Assembly (NCBI GenBank): GCA_032622095.1
Contig: CP136064.1
Coordinates: 184,248,209-184,312,208 of the forward strand
Length of the DNA stretch: 64,000 bases
Source: Siphonodentalium dalli
Lineage: Eukaryota; Mollusca; Scaphopoda; Gadilida; Siphonodentaliidae
Direction: 5' to 3'
A program made the position numbers and the translations under genes. How positions within the stretch are numbered: the first letter of the stretch is position 1; the number at the start of each line of letters is the position of its first letter. Positions 54,725-64,000 of this stretch are shown in pieces. Below the pieces are notes generated by a model. That model did not search any database. It saw only the letters and a program-made list of their open reading frames with translations, and was not told where the DNA came from.

Positions 54725-55895
54725 AAAAACAATGAAAGTGTCAATGACACTGTAGCTCAACTTAGGAAGGGGAATAATTTAATGGTTGACAGTAAATGGA
54801 GGAATAGGAAAGGTGCTAATTGAAATGTCTAACCTAGCTGTGCCAAAGGATTTAGTCATGCAAAGAGTAAAATCCAAGATGGCTGCTGGGTGGCCATGTT
54901 ATTTGGGCCGAATGACCTCAAAATGACTCGTTCCCATCTACATGTCAATATTACCATTCATGACAAATTTCATGATGATCAGACGAATAGTAAGACCTGT
55001 AGGCCCGCGCCAATGGATTTAATTTTGAAATCCAAGATGGCCACCAGCAGCCATGATTTTTTGGCCGAATGGCCCCAAAATAACTCGTTCCCATTTACAT
55101 GTCAAGGTCAACAGCCATGACAAATCTCATAATGATCTGACCAAAGGTACGACATGTAGCCTGTGCCAAAGGATTTAGTCATGCAAAGAGTAAAATCCAA
55201 GATGGCTGCTGGCGGCCATGTTTTTTGGCCGAACGACCCCAAAATGACTCGTTCCCATCTACATGTCAATATTAACATCCATGACAAATTTCATGATTAT
55301 CAGACGAATAGTACGACCTGTTGCCCGCACCAATGGATTTAATTTTGAAATCCAAGATGGCCACCAGCGGCCATGTTTTTTGGCTGAATAACCTCAAAAG
55401 GACTCGTTCCCGTCTACATGTCATTGTTAACATCCATGACAAATTTCATGAAGATCCGACCAAAGCTTCGACCTGTAGCCCGCGCCAAAGCATTTAGTCA
55501 TGCAAAGAGTAAGATCCAAGATGGCTGCTGGCGGCCATGTTTTTTGGCCGAACGACCCCAAAATGACTCGTTCCCATCTACATGTCAATATTAACATCCA
55601 TGACAAATTTCATGATTATCAGACGAATAGTACGACCTGTTGCCCGCACCAATGGATTTAATTTTGAAATCCAAGATGGCCACCAGCGGCCATGTTTTTT
55701 GGCTGAATAACCTCAAAAGGACTCGTTCCCGTCTACATGTCATTGTTAACATCCATGACAAATTTCATGAAGATCCGACCAAAGTGTACGACCTGTAGCC
55801 CGCGCCAAAGGAAATTGTTGACGGACATACAGACACACGGACGACGGACGCCAACCCATGGCAATAGCTCAAACTTACAAAGTAAGTTGAGCTAA
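54725..55895 (+). mobile_element. Tandem-array element family G (dimeric 320-bp unit)
   Basis: A 160-base monomer alternates in two versions, giving 320-323-base dimers. GATTTAGTCATGCAAAGAG recurs near 54849, 55172 and 55491; between them lies CAATGGATTTAATTTTGAAA. Each monomer has TCCAAGATGGC, GGCCATGTTTTTTGGC, ACTCGTTCCC, ACATGTCA and GACAAATTTCATG. The array ends in GACGGACG words, a stem-loop (AAACTTAC-AAA-GTAAGTT) and GAGCTAA (CTAA 55892-55895), with the start marked by TGTAGCTCAACTTAGG. There is no coding capacity; long ORFs are by-products. Confidence 0.78.
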
Positions 55896-56449
55896 AAAAT
55901 GTTTCATTGAATACTGGTTAGAAAATCATACCATGAGAACAATTCTAACCTATTTTTTGTATGAAAACAAGTTTACAACCAATGTAGTACATATATATCA
56001 GGCATGAAATTTCCTACTTTCGAAAATTTTGATTATTAGTAAGTACCTGTAGGGGGGTCAAAAATCCAACCACCCTCTACACCCCTCCCCATTACCCCTA
56101 ACATTGCCTCCCACTCAGCTTAGATATCATTAGGAATCTATATATATTATTATACCAGTACCAAACTGGAATTCAACAGCATAAATAGGGTGGGTGGGGA
56201 GAGTTAATTCTAAGCCCCAATTTGAACCAAAGTAAATCCCTATCTATGAGATACATTCATCTAGTAATTTCAAAAGTGAATTCATTCCCCCTCAAAAGTA
56301 GTTTTAAAAATTTAGGGAACGGTTAGCAGCATGGCACCACTGATAATGTGTCCTTGAAATTAGCAGCATAATAGATATAAATGTCATTTACCATAGATGA
56401 AAAGAGAGAACAGTCTATATATACATAATATTGTAACATCTGTTACATC
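55896..56449. other. No gene seen (intronic)
   Basis: Spacer with short C-rich stretches near 56075-56100. No coding support. Confidence 0.4.
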
Positions 56450-56856
56450 TATAACTGATAATTTATCAAAAATATAATCTAAGGAATCCATATACCCAAC
56501 TTCAAAAGCTCAAATAATTTGTCTTAAGAAGGGGTTAAAGTACTTGGGGTTGGTGGGGAACAGTTTTAGATCTCATAGTTCTGCCCTATTCACATTATCC
56601 AAGGACCTCTCGCTTTGAGATCCAATGGTTTAATGATTTTTGGAGGATATGTTTAGGAGTTGAAGTCAACTCATTGGAAGCAAAAGTGTTAAATCCGTTT
56701 CTATTCCACTTTTAACTGGTCAGCTATGGATCTGGAGAAGATGTTAACAGAATTGTTGATGAATGGATAAACGTCTGGCGGACCGACGGATGTATAGACG
56801 ATGGATGAGAAGCGTTGACTATAGCTCCACTGGAGACTTTGTCTCAAGTGAGCTAA
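56450..56856 (+). mobile_element. Family E-related array element, copy 5
   Basis: Partner of 48661-48960 with its end preserved: CGGACCGACGGATG tract, GCTCCACTGGAGACTTTGTC hairpin, AAGTGAGCTAA (CTAA 56853-56856). Confidence 0.7.
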
Positions 56857-57488
56857 AAAGGTTGGTTAAGTTGATGCTTTGGAAAAGTGGTAGACCTAAA
56901 GATGTGTTTCATTGTGGTAACAAACCGGTGTAGAAAATATAATAACACAAGAGTTATCTATTCGGAGCAGCAAAACGTGGTGTTTCTCCTCTCTTGGGAT
57001 GCAAGGATCATTTTCACTTGACTAGCGCCTTGCGAAAATAATCCTGTGCAACGTATGTTACCCCGAGCAGTTAACTATTATATATATATATATAATTATG
57101 TTTAGTTTATGCTTATCGTTCCTAATTCATGATGGAATATAACATGTGCAGGCAACCATGAACATAATTTCCCATTGCATTCATAATTGTGCTTGTAAAT
57201 TAAAGATACAAAATATCTGTGTGAACACTTCTGAAACAAAATATAGAATATAAATCAATAATTCAAAGGACACCATTAATAACAGACAGCAGTGGAAGCT
57301 ATTATCACAAGGATTAGGTTAAACATAAGCACACATCAAGCATGTGCAGCACGGCAAGTGTCTCACAAAGGTATACCAGCACAAGCCCCAAAGAAACATC
57401 CTCACAGGTGCAACAGTTATGGGGTACATAAAACAGAGCAATCCTAAACCAATCAAAATAGTTTTAACACTGATCACATGGTACTTAC
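56857..57488. other. No gene seen (intronic)
   Basis: 5' part of the 19.6-kb ZDHHC intron, including a TA microsatellite at 57078-57092. No extra exon could be supported. Confidence 0.4.
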
Positions 57489-57627
57489 ACTATCACTCCT
57501 GATCTCAGGCTTTATTCCATTGGCTGTTGAATCTGTATATAACTTCAGTTCTTTGTTTGCTGCTACATACTTGACCTTAGAAGAATCTCTGATGATTGTT
57601 TCACGTTTTGGCACATATTTTTTCAAT
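57489..57627 (-). CDS. ZDHHC8: ZDHHC5/8-like, coding exon (139 bp)
   Basis: Follows the acceptor TCATTATAG and ends at the donor GTAAGT. Its first base completes an Arg codon begun in the previous exon (AG + A). It encodes RLKKYVPKRETIIRD and then a Lys-rich linker ending EIRSDS, the start of the cytoplasmic tail after the last membrane helix. Vertebrate ZDHHC5/8 have a basic stretch at this place. It ends in phase 0, matching the last exon. Confidence 0.88.
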
Positions 57628-58054
57628 CTATAATGAGACAAGTTTAAATTTGAAGACAAAACAAGAGCTTGCACAGGGCTGTTATACATGACCCAAATGT
57701 GCAAAATAGGGATGCACAAGTTTAGTTCTCAATTGAATAATATTGTGACATTTCAGCATTAAGTTATGTATAGGCTAGAAGGAAATATAACGTCCAAAAA
57801 TCACTATTTACAACATGACAGTTTAGTCACTATTTACAACATGACAGTTATAAAGCTGTATGAAATATTAATTCAAAGTAACAGTTGTTGCAGCTTCTGC
57901 AAACATTTCAGTTTCAAAAATATAACCACCAATAAGTCCACTTATATAGTTATAACAGAAATTAGAATACTATACTATCTTGTTGGACTGCGTATATATA
58001 TGTGTATTCACTCTGTTAATTTTAGTTTAACTTTCTATATATAGAGTTACGTAC

Positions 58055-58146
58055 CTTGGCCACACAGGCCCACAAAGTGTATATTTACAGTTAGATGAAC
58101 AACCCCTATCAAATGGGTTATAGCCACCTTTAAATTTACCAGTCAC
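58055..58146 (-). CDS. ZDHHC8: ZDHHC5/8-like, coding exon (92 bp)
   Basis: Flanked by the acceptor TTTTGCAG and donor GTACGT. It reads VTGKFKGGYNPFDRGCSSNC and then KYTLCGPVWP. The NPF..GC..N part is the conserved C-terminal (PaCCT-type) motif of DHHC enzymes and closely follows vertebrate ZDHHC5/8 (VTGKFRGGVNPFT). It starts in phase 0 and ends after two bases of the next codon. Confidence 0.93.
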
Positions 58147-58539
58147 CTGCAAAAGATTAAAATTCTTTCAAGTAAGTTGCAAGGTATTTAAATTACAATT
58201 CTTCAGTGAATAGTAGAGATTTTGCCAAAAGATTACACTATCACGGACATTTCAATATAAATTACAAAATGATCGCAACATTATTTCAGTTAGGTAATGC
58301 TTACAATCATATTGAGTTTTTCATGGATGGATGATCTCAATTAAAGATGTATTTAGTCTTCCATCCAGCAGTATGACAACAACAACCATAATATTTTTAT
58401 AACTGAATATAGTGACACATTATAACGGATTATTTATTCGTTAAAAAATTTGAGACAATCCCCAAGAAAGACTCACACCTCTTTTAAGTGTCAATAAAGA
58501 AACAATTTTGATAACTTTAATCCAATGTCTATGTCTCCT

Positions 58540-58675
58540 ATAGCAAATGAGGCCATGCAGAATGAGGTCCCAAGAGGGTGAATTTGACAATGCTAGCCCA
58601 CTGTGTGCGATAGCGTCACTAAATTCACCTCTGGGGACATCAATCTTCAAATGACAGGCACACTATTCAGGCTTG
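58540..58675. mobile_element. Family B hairpin, half element in short intron
   Basis: One hairpin (58560-58638) with the right end GACAGGCACACTATTCAGGC. It lies inside the 607-base ZDHHC intron, 79 bases from the exon at 58754. Confidence 0.75.
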
Positions 58676-58753
58676 GCTTTCAGTATAAAACCGAGGTTCC
58701 CTGGAGTAAACCGAATATCTGAAGTTGTGCAATTCTTTTATTATGGCACTTAC

Positions 58754-58856
58754 CTGTTCATTTGTAGTTCGTCCTCGTGAGACGAGAAAACAATGGAAAG
58801 ATGTTAAACCTCCAACAGGTATAAACAGGAGAAATATAATGCACATTATTACAATA
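58754..58856 (-). CDS. ZDHHC8: ZDHHC5/8-like, coding exon (103 bp)
   Basis: Acceptor GTGTCCAG and donor GTAAGTG. It encodes the fourth membrane helix ([18 protein letters not shown]) followed by [20 protein letters not shown] is the TTxE motif conserved in DHHC palmitoyltransferases. The first base completes an Ala codon begun in the DHHC exon (GC + T). With that junction the spacing between LLYVL and IMC equals that of the vertebrate proteins. Confidence 0.93.
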
Positions 58857-58978
58857 CTGGACACAGGTCAAGGAAATCATATGTTGTGAAGACATAAAAC
58901 TGACAATATAAATAGAGAACTAAATATAGATTTAGAGGCATACTAGATGCTTATTATTGTGTTTAAAACTGATCTATA

Positions 58979-59096
58979 AGTGCCGTCACTAAAACCGTTT
59001 ATGTATGTGAGGGGTATTGAGCATCTATTGTACGAGGCTTTGCCCAAGTCCAATAGATGCCATATCCCCTGAGTAGACATAAACAGTTATGGCACT
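58979..59096. repeat. Short foldback, 118 bp (intronic)
   Basis: AGTGCCGTCACTAAAACCGT at the left pairs imperfectly with ACAGTTATGGCACT at the right; inner GAGGGGTATTGAGCATCTAT pairs with ATAGATGCCATATCCCCT. Confidence 0.7.
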
Positions 59097-59138
59097 AGCT
59101 ACATGTTTTAGTTATCCATCTCGCACAAACCTTTCTGT

Positions 59139-59840
59139 GAAGAAAACAAGGACAAAACTGAAGATTGGGAATATTATTTGTCTATTAAGATGTTTATCAA
59201 AGATTAATTAGGAAAAAATAATATATTGGCATTATATCACTTAGTTTTGAACTGTGTTTAACTGTTGCATCATTTCTGAGTTGGAATATGCTAGATAGTA
59301 ATTGCTGTAAAGAACTCGGCTCTTATAATTTTGTTTTATATTATTCTGATTTATTTACCAAATTTTTTTGGGTAGGGGGGTGGGGTTGGTGGTGGGACCC
59401 AAAAAGTTGGTCTGGATTTTTTTTTTTATAAATACGAACAGAGGGTGGGGGTAGGTGGTCAGGTACTGGTAGCAGAAATTATGTTTTTCAAGCCTGTGTC
59501 TGTAAAAAAAAATTCAAGACCCCCCCTCCCCCTATGTAAAGGCATAATAAAGTGTTTATTCCTGAAAATATCTTAATCGAAATGGAATTTTGCCTTGATG
59601 GAGATTGCTAATAAGATTGAGTTCTCCCTCTTGCTATGTTCCGGATGCACCTGAAGTTTCCATTCCAAAAATAGCATGTAAAACTGTCCTGAAAGGTTGT
59701 ATGTATTATACCAGAACAAATTTAACAAAATCAATATTAATTGACAGAAGAGTTTCCAGTCAGGTGTCTTCGATTCATATTTAGTATTTTATACCCCGGA
59801 AGCTATATTAAACTTGTTGTAGGAAGAGATAAGACAATCC
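59139..59840 (+). repeat. Duplicated intron segment, copy 2
   Basis: Partner of 46370-46745, interrupted after about 32 bases by about 370 bases (59171-59540). That insert includes a G-rich patch (GGGTAGGGGGGTGGGG) and a C run. Confidence 0.75.
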
Positions 59841-60092
59841 TTAAGTGAACTTTGTGTAACATTAGATCTGTTTCTCTTGTGTTTTGTGGGAATAATAATG
59901 CAAACATGTCTAAAAAATTAATAGATTTCTAAAATTTGTGTTGTTGTTGGATGAGATAGAGCATCTTAAAAAAAAATTGACTTGGGGGTTGTGGTATTTA
60001 GAAGCATTGTGTATTCCTACAAGCATGAGCCAAATATAAACAACAGTAGACATAACTTATTTGATATTTGCATGCCGTATATAGAGAACTGC

Positions 60093-60338
60093 TTAACCGT
60101 TCCATGACAGGAGCTTCCTGAAATTTGCCAAAACCCTGTGCCAATGCATTCTCTTATATATGTGAGTCTCCATAATAGGAGAATATGTTGACTTAACAAT
60201 ATTTACATTGACCTTGTAAGCCAGTGCATTCTCTTATAAATGCGAGGCTTCCTATTGGAGGCTCGCATATATAAGAGAATGCACTGGCATAGGATCTTTA
60301 ATGCTGCACCAGCACAACTCCCGTAATGAAAGGATTAA
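60093..60338. mobile_element. TTAA MITE family C, copy 8
   Basis: TTAACCGTTCCATGACAGG (TTAA 60093-60096) and GTAATGAAAGGATTAA (ending 60338). The first palindrome is reduced; the second is intact. Confidence 0.82.
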
Positions 60339-60342
60339 TACA

Positions 60343-61130
60343 AGTGCACCGCTGGGCGGAGGTAACGCCCCCGACTGTACAATCAGAGAGGATTTTTCTT
60401 ATTTTTGTGCAAATGCTTATTAAATGGCACTTTGTAAAGTTATGTTATTCATGAGTAAACAATCCAAAATCAAGTTATCATCTGGAAACCAAAAAAAGTA
60501 GCAGAAAACCTGAATTGGTATGGATGGTCTTTGGGTGACTGATTCAGATTTGTCCAAAAAGGGGCGTAACTCTGGAAAAAATAGGCGGACGAAACCACGG
60601 CTATGGGGAAATCTTGTCCCCCCGTCTGGTCTATTGGCATACCAAATATCAACTGAATTGAATTAGCGAAACCAAAGTTATGAGTTGAAACGTTCGTATG
60701 CCACAGAAAACTTAATTTTCTAAGTCCAAAAAGGGGCATAACTCTGGAAAAAATAGGCGGACGAAACCACGGCTATGGGGAAGTCTTGTCCCCCCGGCTG
60801 GTCTATTAGCATACCAAAGATCAACTGAATTGAGTTAGCGAAACCAAAGTTATGAGTTGAAACGTTCGTAAGGGTCGACAATTTTCTAAGTCCAAAAAGG
60901 GGCGTAACTCTGGAAAAAATGGGCGGACGAAACCGCAGTTATGGGGAAATCTTGTCCCCCCCCCCCTGGTCTATTAGCATACCAAAGATCAACTGAATTG
61001 AGTTAGCGAAACCAAAGTTATGAGTTGAAACGTTCGTACGGACGGAAGGACGGACAGCTGGAAGGACGGACGGACACTTGTCCATCGGAGATCGGGGGCA
61101 TAATAAAAGTGCTCGACTGTGCAATTATGC
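60343..61130 (+). mobile_element. Tandem-array element family H (166-172 bp monomers)
   Basis: GGGGC(G/A)TAACTCTGGAAAAA recurs at 60561, 60733 and 60899. Each unit has GGCGGACGAAACC, ATGGGGAA(A/G)TCTTGTCCCCC, GCATACCAAA and AACTGAATTGA. The array ends in GACGGAAGGACGGAC words and GGACACTTGTCC. The outer parts are related: AAGTGCACCGC..CGACTGTACAAT at the left and AAAGTGCTCGACTGTGCAAT at the right. No CTAA or CTAG end was found. Confidence 0.72.
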
Positions 61131-61899
61131 ATAGCAATAAAGATAACTCATTTAGCCTAATTGAGGAAAATATAATGAGCCTTTATTCTAATAGTAATGG
61201 TTTTAGAGCCAGCTATCATATATCTTGACAACGCACATTTGGGGGTCACCAAAGTGTCGATTAAAATTTCCATTATTGATTTTTTGACACCGTGTCTTTG
61301 GACATCAAAATCAATAAAGTAATCAGCCACAGTGTCACAAGTGTCAGGTCAATTAAGCACAGTATATATGATTCTAATTACTATTAAAAGAAAGATGTCT
61401 AAGATGTCACTGTCATATTGATCCATATATACCAGACATAATATGCAAGGTTTCAGTTAGAGGGGCTCTGCATCCTATTTATTGTCTCTCCCCCTAACCC
61501 ATATTTCCCCTCAGACACCTTCCCCAATAGCTTCTCAAGCCATGATGAATGCCTACATGTGTTTTAATCAGCCTGGTTAGAGCACTCACTGCATTTTATT
61601 TTCATGCCTGCAAACCGGGACCACATTCATTGTGGTGCAACCACGGTACATGCAGTGTTGAAGCAGTAATCTTACCGTGGTGTTGGAGGTTACCACGGTA
61701 TAATACTGCAGTATTACCAAGGAGACACCACGTTACTTTAAGTATAGCTGTAAGCTGCTGTACATAAGTCTAACTATTTCACCAATGTTGGTTAATCTAC
61801 TCCTGGATATACACTTATGCTCTACATTTACTCACTCAGATGTAAAATCAACAGACTATAAGTAATAGATAATGAGAAACCAAGGGAACCTATCTCAGT
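61131..61899. other. No gene seen (intronic)
   Basis: 61620-61730 has four copies of ACCACGGTA/TACCGTGGT in both orientations, a small palindrome cluster. GGTTAGAGCACTC at 61575 recalls a tRNA D-arm, but no B box follows. Confidence 0.4.
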
Positions 61900-62119
61900 G
61901 TTTCTCTTTCACTTTAATTTAACTTAACCTTCAAATGATTAATTGTTACATTTATTTCATGTTCTAACATTATCCAAATGCATTTTATAAATGTACATAT
62001 GTTCACTTTATAATTTATACTGTTAATTGTTATGTTGAGATGGCCACTGTTAATTGTTTTATATATGATCTCGTATTCTGTGAGGTGTCAAAGATTCGAA
62101 TAAATTCTATTCTATTCTA
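61900..62119 (+). mobile_element. Possible retroelement 3' tail
   Basis: Ends GATTCGAATAAATTCTATTC and a TTCTA pentamer run (62102-62116), a typical 3' end for non-LTR elements. No coding part is visible, so only a tail fragment is proposed. Confidence 0.35.
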
Positions 62120-62340
62120 TCCAGTGTGAGATGACGGAGATCAGAAATTGGTCAATAGCTCCCATCTAGAGGTGATCCGAAACATGCCTGTAAATTTTCG
62201 AAACATTTCTCCAATAATTGTGGGCCGCAGGGTGTGCCGATGGATTAAAATATGAAATCCATGATGGACATGTTTTTTAACGAATTTCGGAAAAATTTGA
62301 TGGATGGACTAACGGAATGCATCTATATCTTTCGCCAAAC
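62120..62340 (+). repeat. Family G-related repeat fragment
   Basis: GAGGTGATCCGAAACATGCC, CTCCAATAATTGTGGGC and GTGTGCCGATGGATT match 24815-24910. It ends GATGGATGGACTAACGG. Confidence 0.55.
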
Positions 62341-62561
62341 ATTGTTTGCAAGGGATAATCAAAGTATGAATTTACTGTGTCTAATTTGATGCATGAATAT
62401 TACAAGTCGCTTAAAACAAAACAAAGATACGAAATCTGACAAACATACCATCAAGTATAGCCCTGCCCCGTTTAATATTTGGCATCAGGTAAGCTAAAAT
62501 TAGCCTCAAAGATAAAGTTTATGTATCTATCTATATACACACAGAAGATGGAAAAGGATAC

Positions 62562-62734
62562 GCTACTATGGTGGCTGTGCCTTCAATCTGATCTTTATTA
62601 TGAAGAACATACAGTAAGCACTGTGCGAAAATACTAATTTTATGGATAAATAAAGTTATTAAAAATTGGAAGAAGTATCTGTAATTTCTTCTTCCTATAC
62701 AGTTATTCACCCATGGGCAGTGGTGGTCAAAGGT
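62562..62734 (-). CDS. ZDHHC8: ZDHHC5/8-like, DHHC catalytic exon (173 bp)
   Basis: Carries the active site. The exon follows the acceptor TTCTCTATTGCAG and reads TFDHHCPWVNNCIGRRNYRY, then FFQFLITLFIHK and LLYVLHNKDQIEGTATIVA. In DHHC the cysteine forms the acyl-enzyme intermediate; the downstream Cys (NNC) belongs to the zinc-binding cysteine-rich domain. The hydrophobic stretch after RRNYRYFF is the third membrane helix. The low-coordinate end uses the donor GTATCC, which leaves two bases (GC) to be completed by T of the next exon. This is the only nearby donor that fits both phase and the vertebrate spacing. Upstream exons are outside the window. Confidence 0.94.
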
Positions 62735-63480
62735 CTGCAATAGAGAAGAATTAAAACAATTAGTACATACATGTATATAACTGGAACATCATTGAAAAGT
62801 CTTTATGAGAGGCCAACCACAAATGGTTAATGTTAAACCCAAATTTTAATCAAACCAACAACCTCACTTGAAACAACTATCCTAGACCAGAGCATAATGA
62901 ATATACCGGTACAGTACATATTTTTACAAAATGTGAAAATGTTCACAGAGACATTTGGACAAAGCTTGACAGTGTTATGACATCACATAGAATAAAAGAA
63001 CTCAGAAATAAAATATAAATCAATCAATAATTTCCAATGTAATAAATATTTTAATCTCATTGTAACAAGCATTTACATGTTATTCCTGAAACTGTTCAAT
63101 TATGAATGCTCAAAGTAAATAATGAAGTTCAGCAATGCTGTAGTTAAACAAGACAGTCAATGACTGTGGGTCGCTCACCAGACTGTAAAGACTGAGAAGA
63201 CTGGGACTCTGAAGACCATAAGAGTTAGTACTTGTCAAAATCACATAAAAACAATTACTTGTAGTTCTAAACAAGAAAATAGCTAGAGGGTCTCAGTTAA
63301 GCAGTGGGGTGTCCACATTGATATTTTCAACTGCACGCCCCTGATACCTCCCATCCCATATAGCATGTCTGTCGCCTCCTAACTTAAGCAAACACACTCC
63401 CAAGTTCATAAATATTCCTTTGCACATGTTGGAATTTTACAACTGATATCTTAAGCTTTCCCAACTGTTGCAAAGTTCCA
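62735..63480. other. ZDHHC intron, no exon seen
   Basis: No frame with the Cys-rich motif expected of the preceding exon. Holds the inverted dispersed repeat at 63149-63227. Confidence 0.5.
63149..63227 (-). repeat. Dispersed repeat, inverted copy of 17274-17352
   Basis: CAAGACAGTCAATGACTGTG and GGGTCGCTCACCAGACTG are the complements of the 17.3-kb copy. Confidence 0.75.
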
Positions 63481-63499
63481 ACCTGACATTCCCCCTTTT

Positions 63500-64000
63500 T
63501 TAATGGCTGACCCCATTCAAACATATTTGAATCCAAACTCTCCATGGACCCTACACACCAAATGCCAATCTAACCTATTTTTAAAATGTAACCCAGTCAC
63601 CTGAGGACATCCATACTCTATATAGGCTAAATAGGCCATATGACTTTTGAGTAGAAGACGTTTTAAGAATTACCATAGGATCAAGAGTTATGACCCTGGT
63701 CTAACCCCTATTTGACCTGGTGACCCTATTTGAACAAATCTGAATCCCAGTCACCTAAGGACCCTCCATACAAAATATAAGCCAAACATGCTAAATGATT
63801 CTTGAGAAGATGTTTTACGAATAACTATTGGGGTAAAGAGTTATATCCCTGGCTCTGCCCTGATTTGACCCAGTGATCCAATTTGAACAAATCTGAATCA
63901 TAGTCACCCAAAGACCATCCATACCAAATATATGCTGAATAGGGCTGATGGTTCTTGAGAAGAAGGTGTATTAAGAAATATTAGATAGGGAACAAGTTGC
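63500..64000 (+). mobile_element. Tandem-array element family E, copy 6 (runs off edge)
   Basis: Three or more monomers of 140-150 bases in the same orientation as 53275-53637: GAACAAATCTGAAT, CAGTCACC(T/C)AAGGACC, CCATAC(A/C)AAATAT, AAAGAGTTAT. The end structure would be beyond 64000. Confidence 0.68.

Larger units (their letters stand above)
36954..62734 (-). other. ZDHHC8: Gene span: ZDHHC5/8-type palmitoyltransferase (3' part)
   Basis: Five consecutive - strand coding exons can be joined with GT-AG junctions and matching phases to give 474 residues and a stop. Intron lengths from 5' to 3' are 3705, 607, 427 and 19617 bases. The product is the C-terminal part of a membrane-bound DHHC acyltransferase that transfers palmitate from its own cysteine to cysteines of target proteins. 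The ZDHHC5/8 group acts at the plasma membrane and at synapses in vertebrates. Assignment rests on the core motif, the [13 protein letters not shown] stretch and the EISV terminus. One ancestral gene is expected in invertebrates, so ZDHHC5 versus ZDHHC8 is not a meaningful choice. Exons for the N terminus, the first two membrane helices and most of the cysteine-rich domain lie beyond 64000. Confidence 0.93.

Noticed and set aside
37872-57488. Additional ZDHHC exons in the 19.6-kb intron
   Set aside because: No frame with splice sites and tail-like composition was found; the flanking exons already join in phase.
57474-57719. 81-codon ORF taken as a separate gene
   Set aside because: The ATG upstream of the acceptor lies in the intron; only 57489-57627 is exon of the ZDHHC gene.
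61555-61640. tRNA-like GGTTAGAGCACTC stretch
   Set aside because: Only a D-arm-like piece; no B box and no cloverleaf can be folded.

Overview
This is a eukaryotic window from an AT-rich animal genome full of transposon remnants. A mollusc, probably a bivalve, is the best guess. The guess rests on the look of the repeats: short tandem arrays containing a GGCCATAACTC-type phrase, GGAC-rich tails, and many perfect foldback MITEs. No species was identified.

Only two protein-coding units are well supported. The first is a complete-looking hAT DNA transposon (434-4037) with 14-bp terminal inverted repeats and an intact 806-residue transposase on the + strand. The second is the 3' half of a host gene on the - strand, a ZDHHC5/ZDHHC8-type S-palmitoyltransferase. 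Its exons are at 62562-62734 (DHHC catalytic core), 58754-58856 (last membrane segment and TTxE motif), 58055-58146, 57489-57627 and 36954-37871 (last exon, ending in the EISV PDZ ligand). All junctions are GT-AG and in phase. The 5' exons lie beyond 64000. One intron is 19.6 kb long and carries dozens of repeat insertions.

Two weaker coding candidates are a GC-rich retroelement-like ORF at 15235-15998 and a small unidentified ORF at 18040-18240 (- strand). The first is split by a -1 frame change exactly at an A AAA AAG heptamer.

The rest is mobile DNA. The recurrent families are: (A) Tc1/mariner-type foldback MITEs flanked by TA, 11 copies; (B) double-hairpin foldbacks, two copies with 9-bp flanking repeats; (C, D and relatives) TTAA-flanked, piggyBac-like MITEs; (E, F, G, H, I) tandem-array elements with 120-170 bp monomers, GGAC-rich tracts and, in most families, a terminal hairpin followed by CTAA or CTAG as in Helitron/Helentron-type elements; two non-autonomous hAT-like elements; and several one-off long inverted repeats. 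Pairs of diverged segments show that local duplication and nested insertion shaped the window: 12.4-14.8 kb with 52.7-53.6 kb inverted, 8.9-9.3 with 40.4-40.7 kb, 43.3 with 44.5 kb, and 46.4-46.7 with 59.1-59.8 kb.

There is no sign of an operon, CRISPR array or rRNA. The most interesting feature is the set of unrelated-looking tandem-array elements that share one end architecture and short core phrases.
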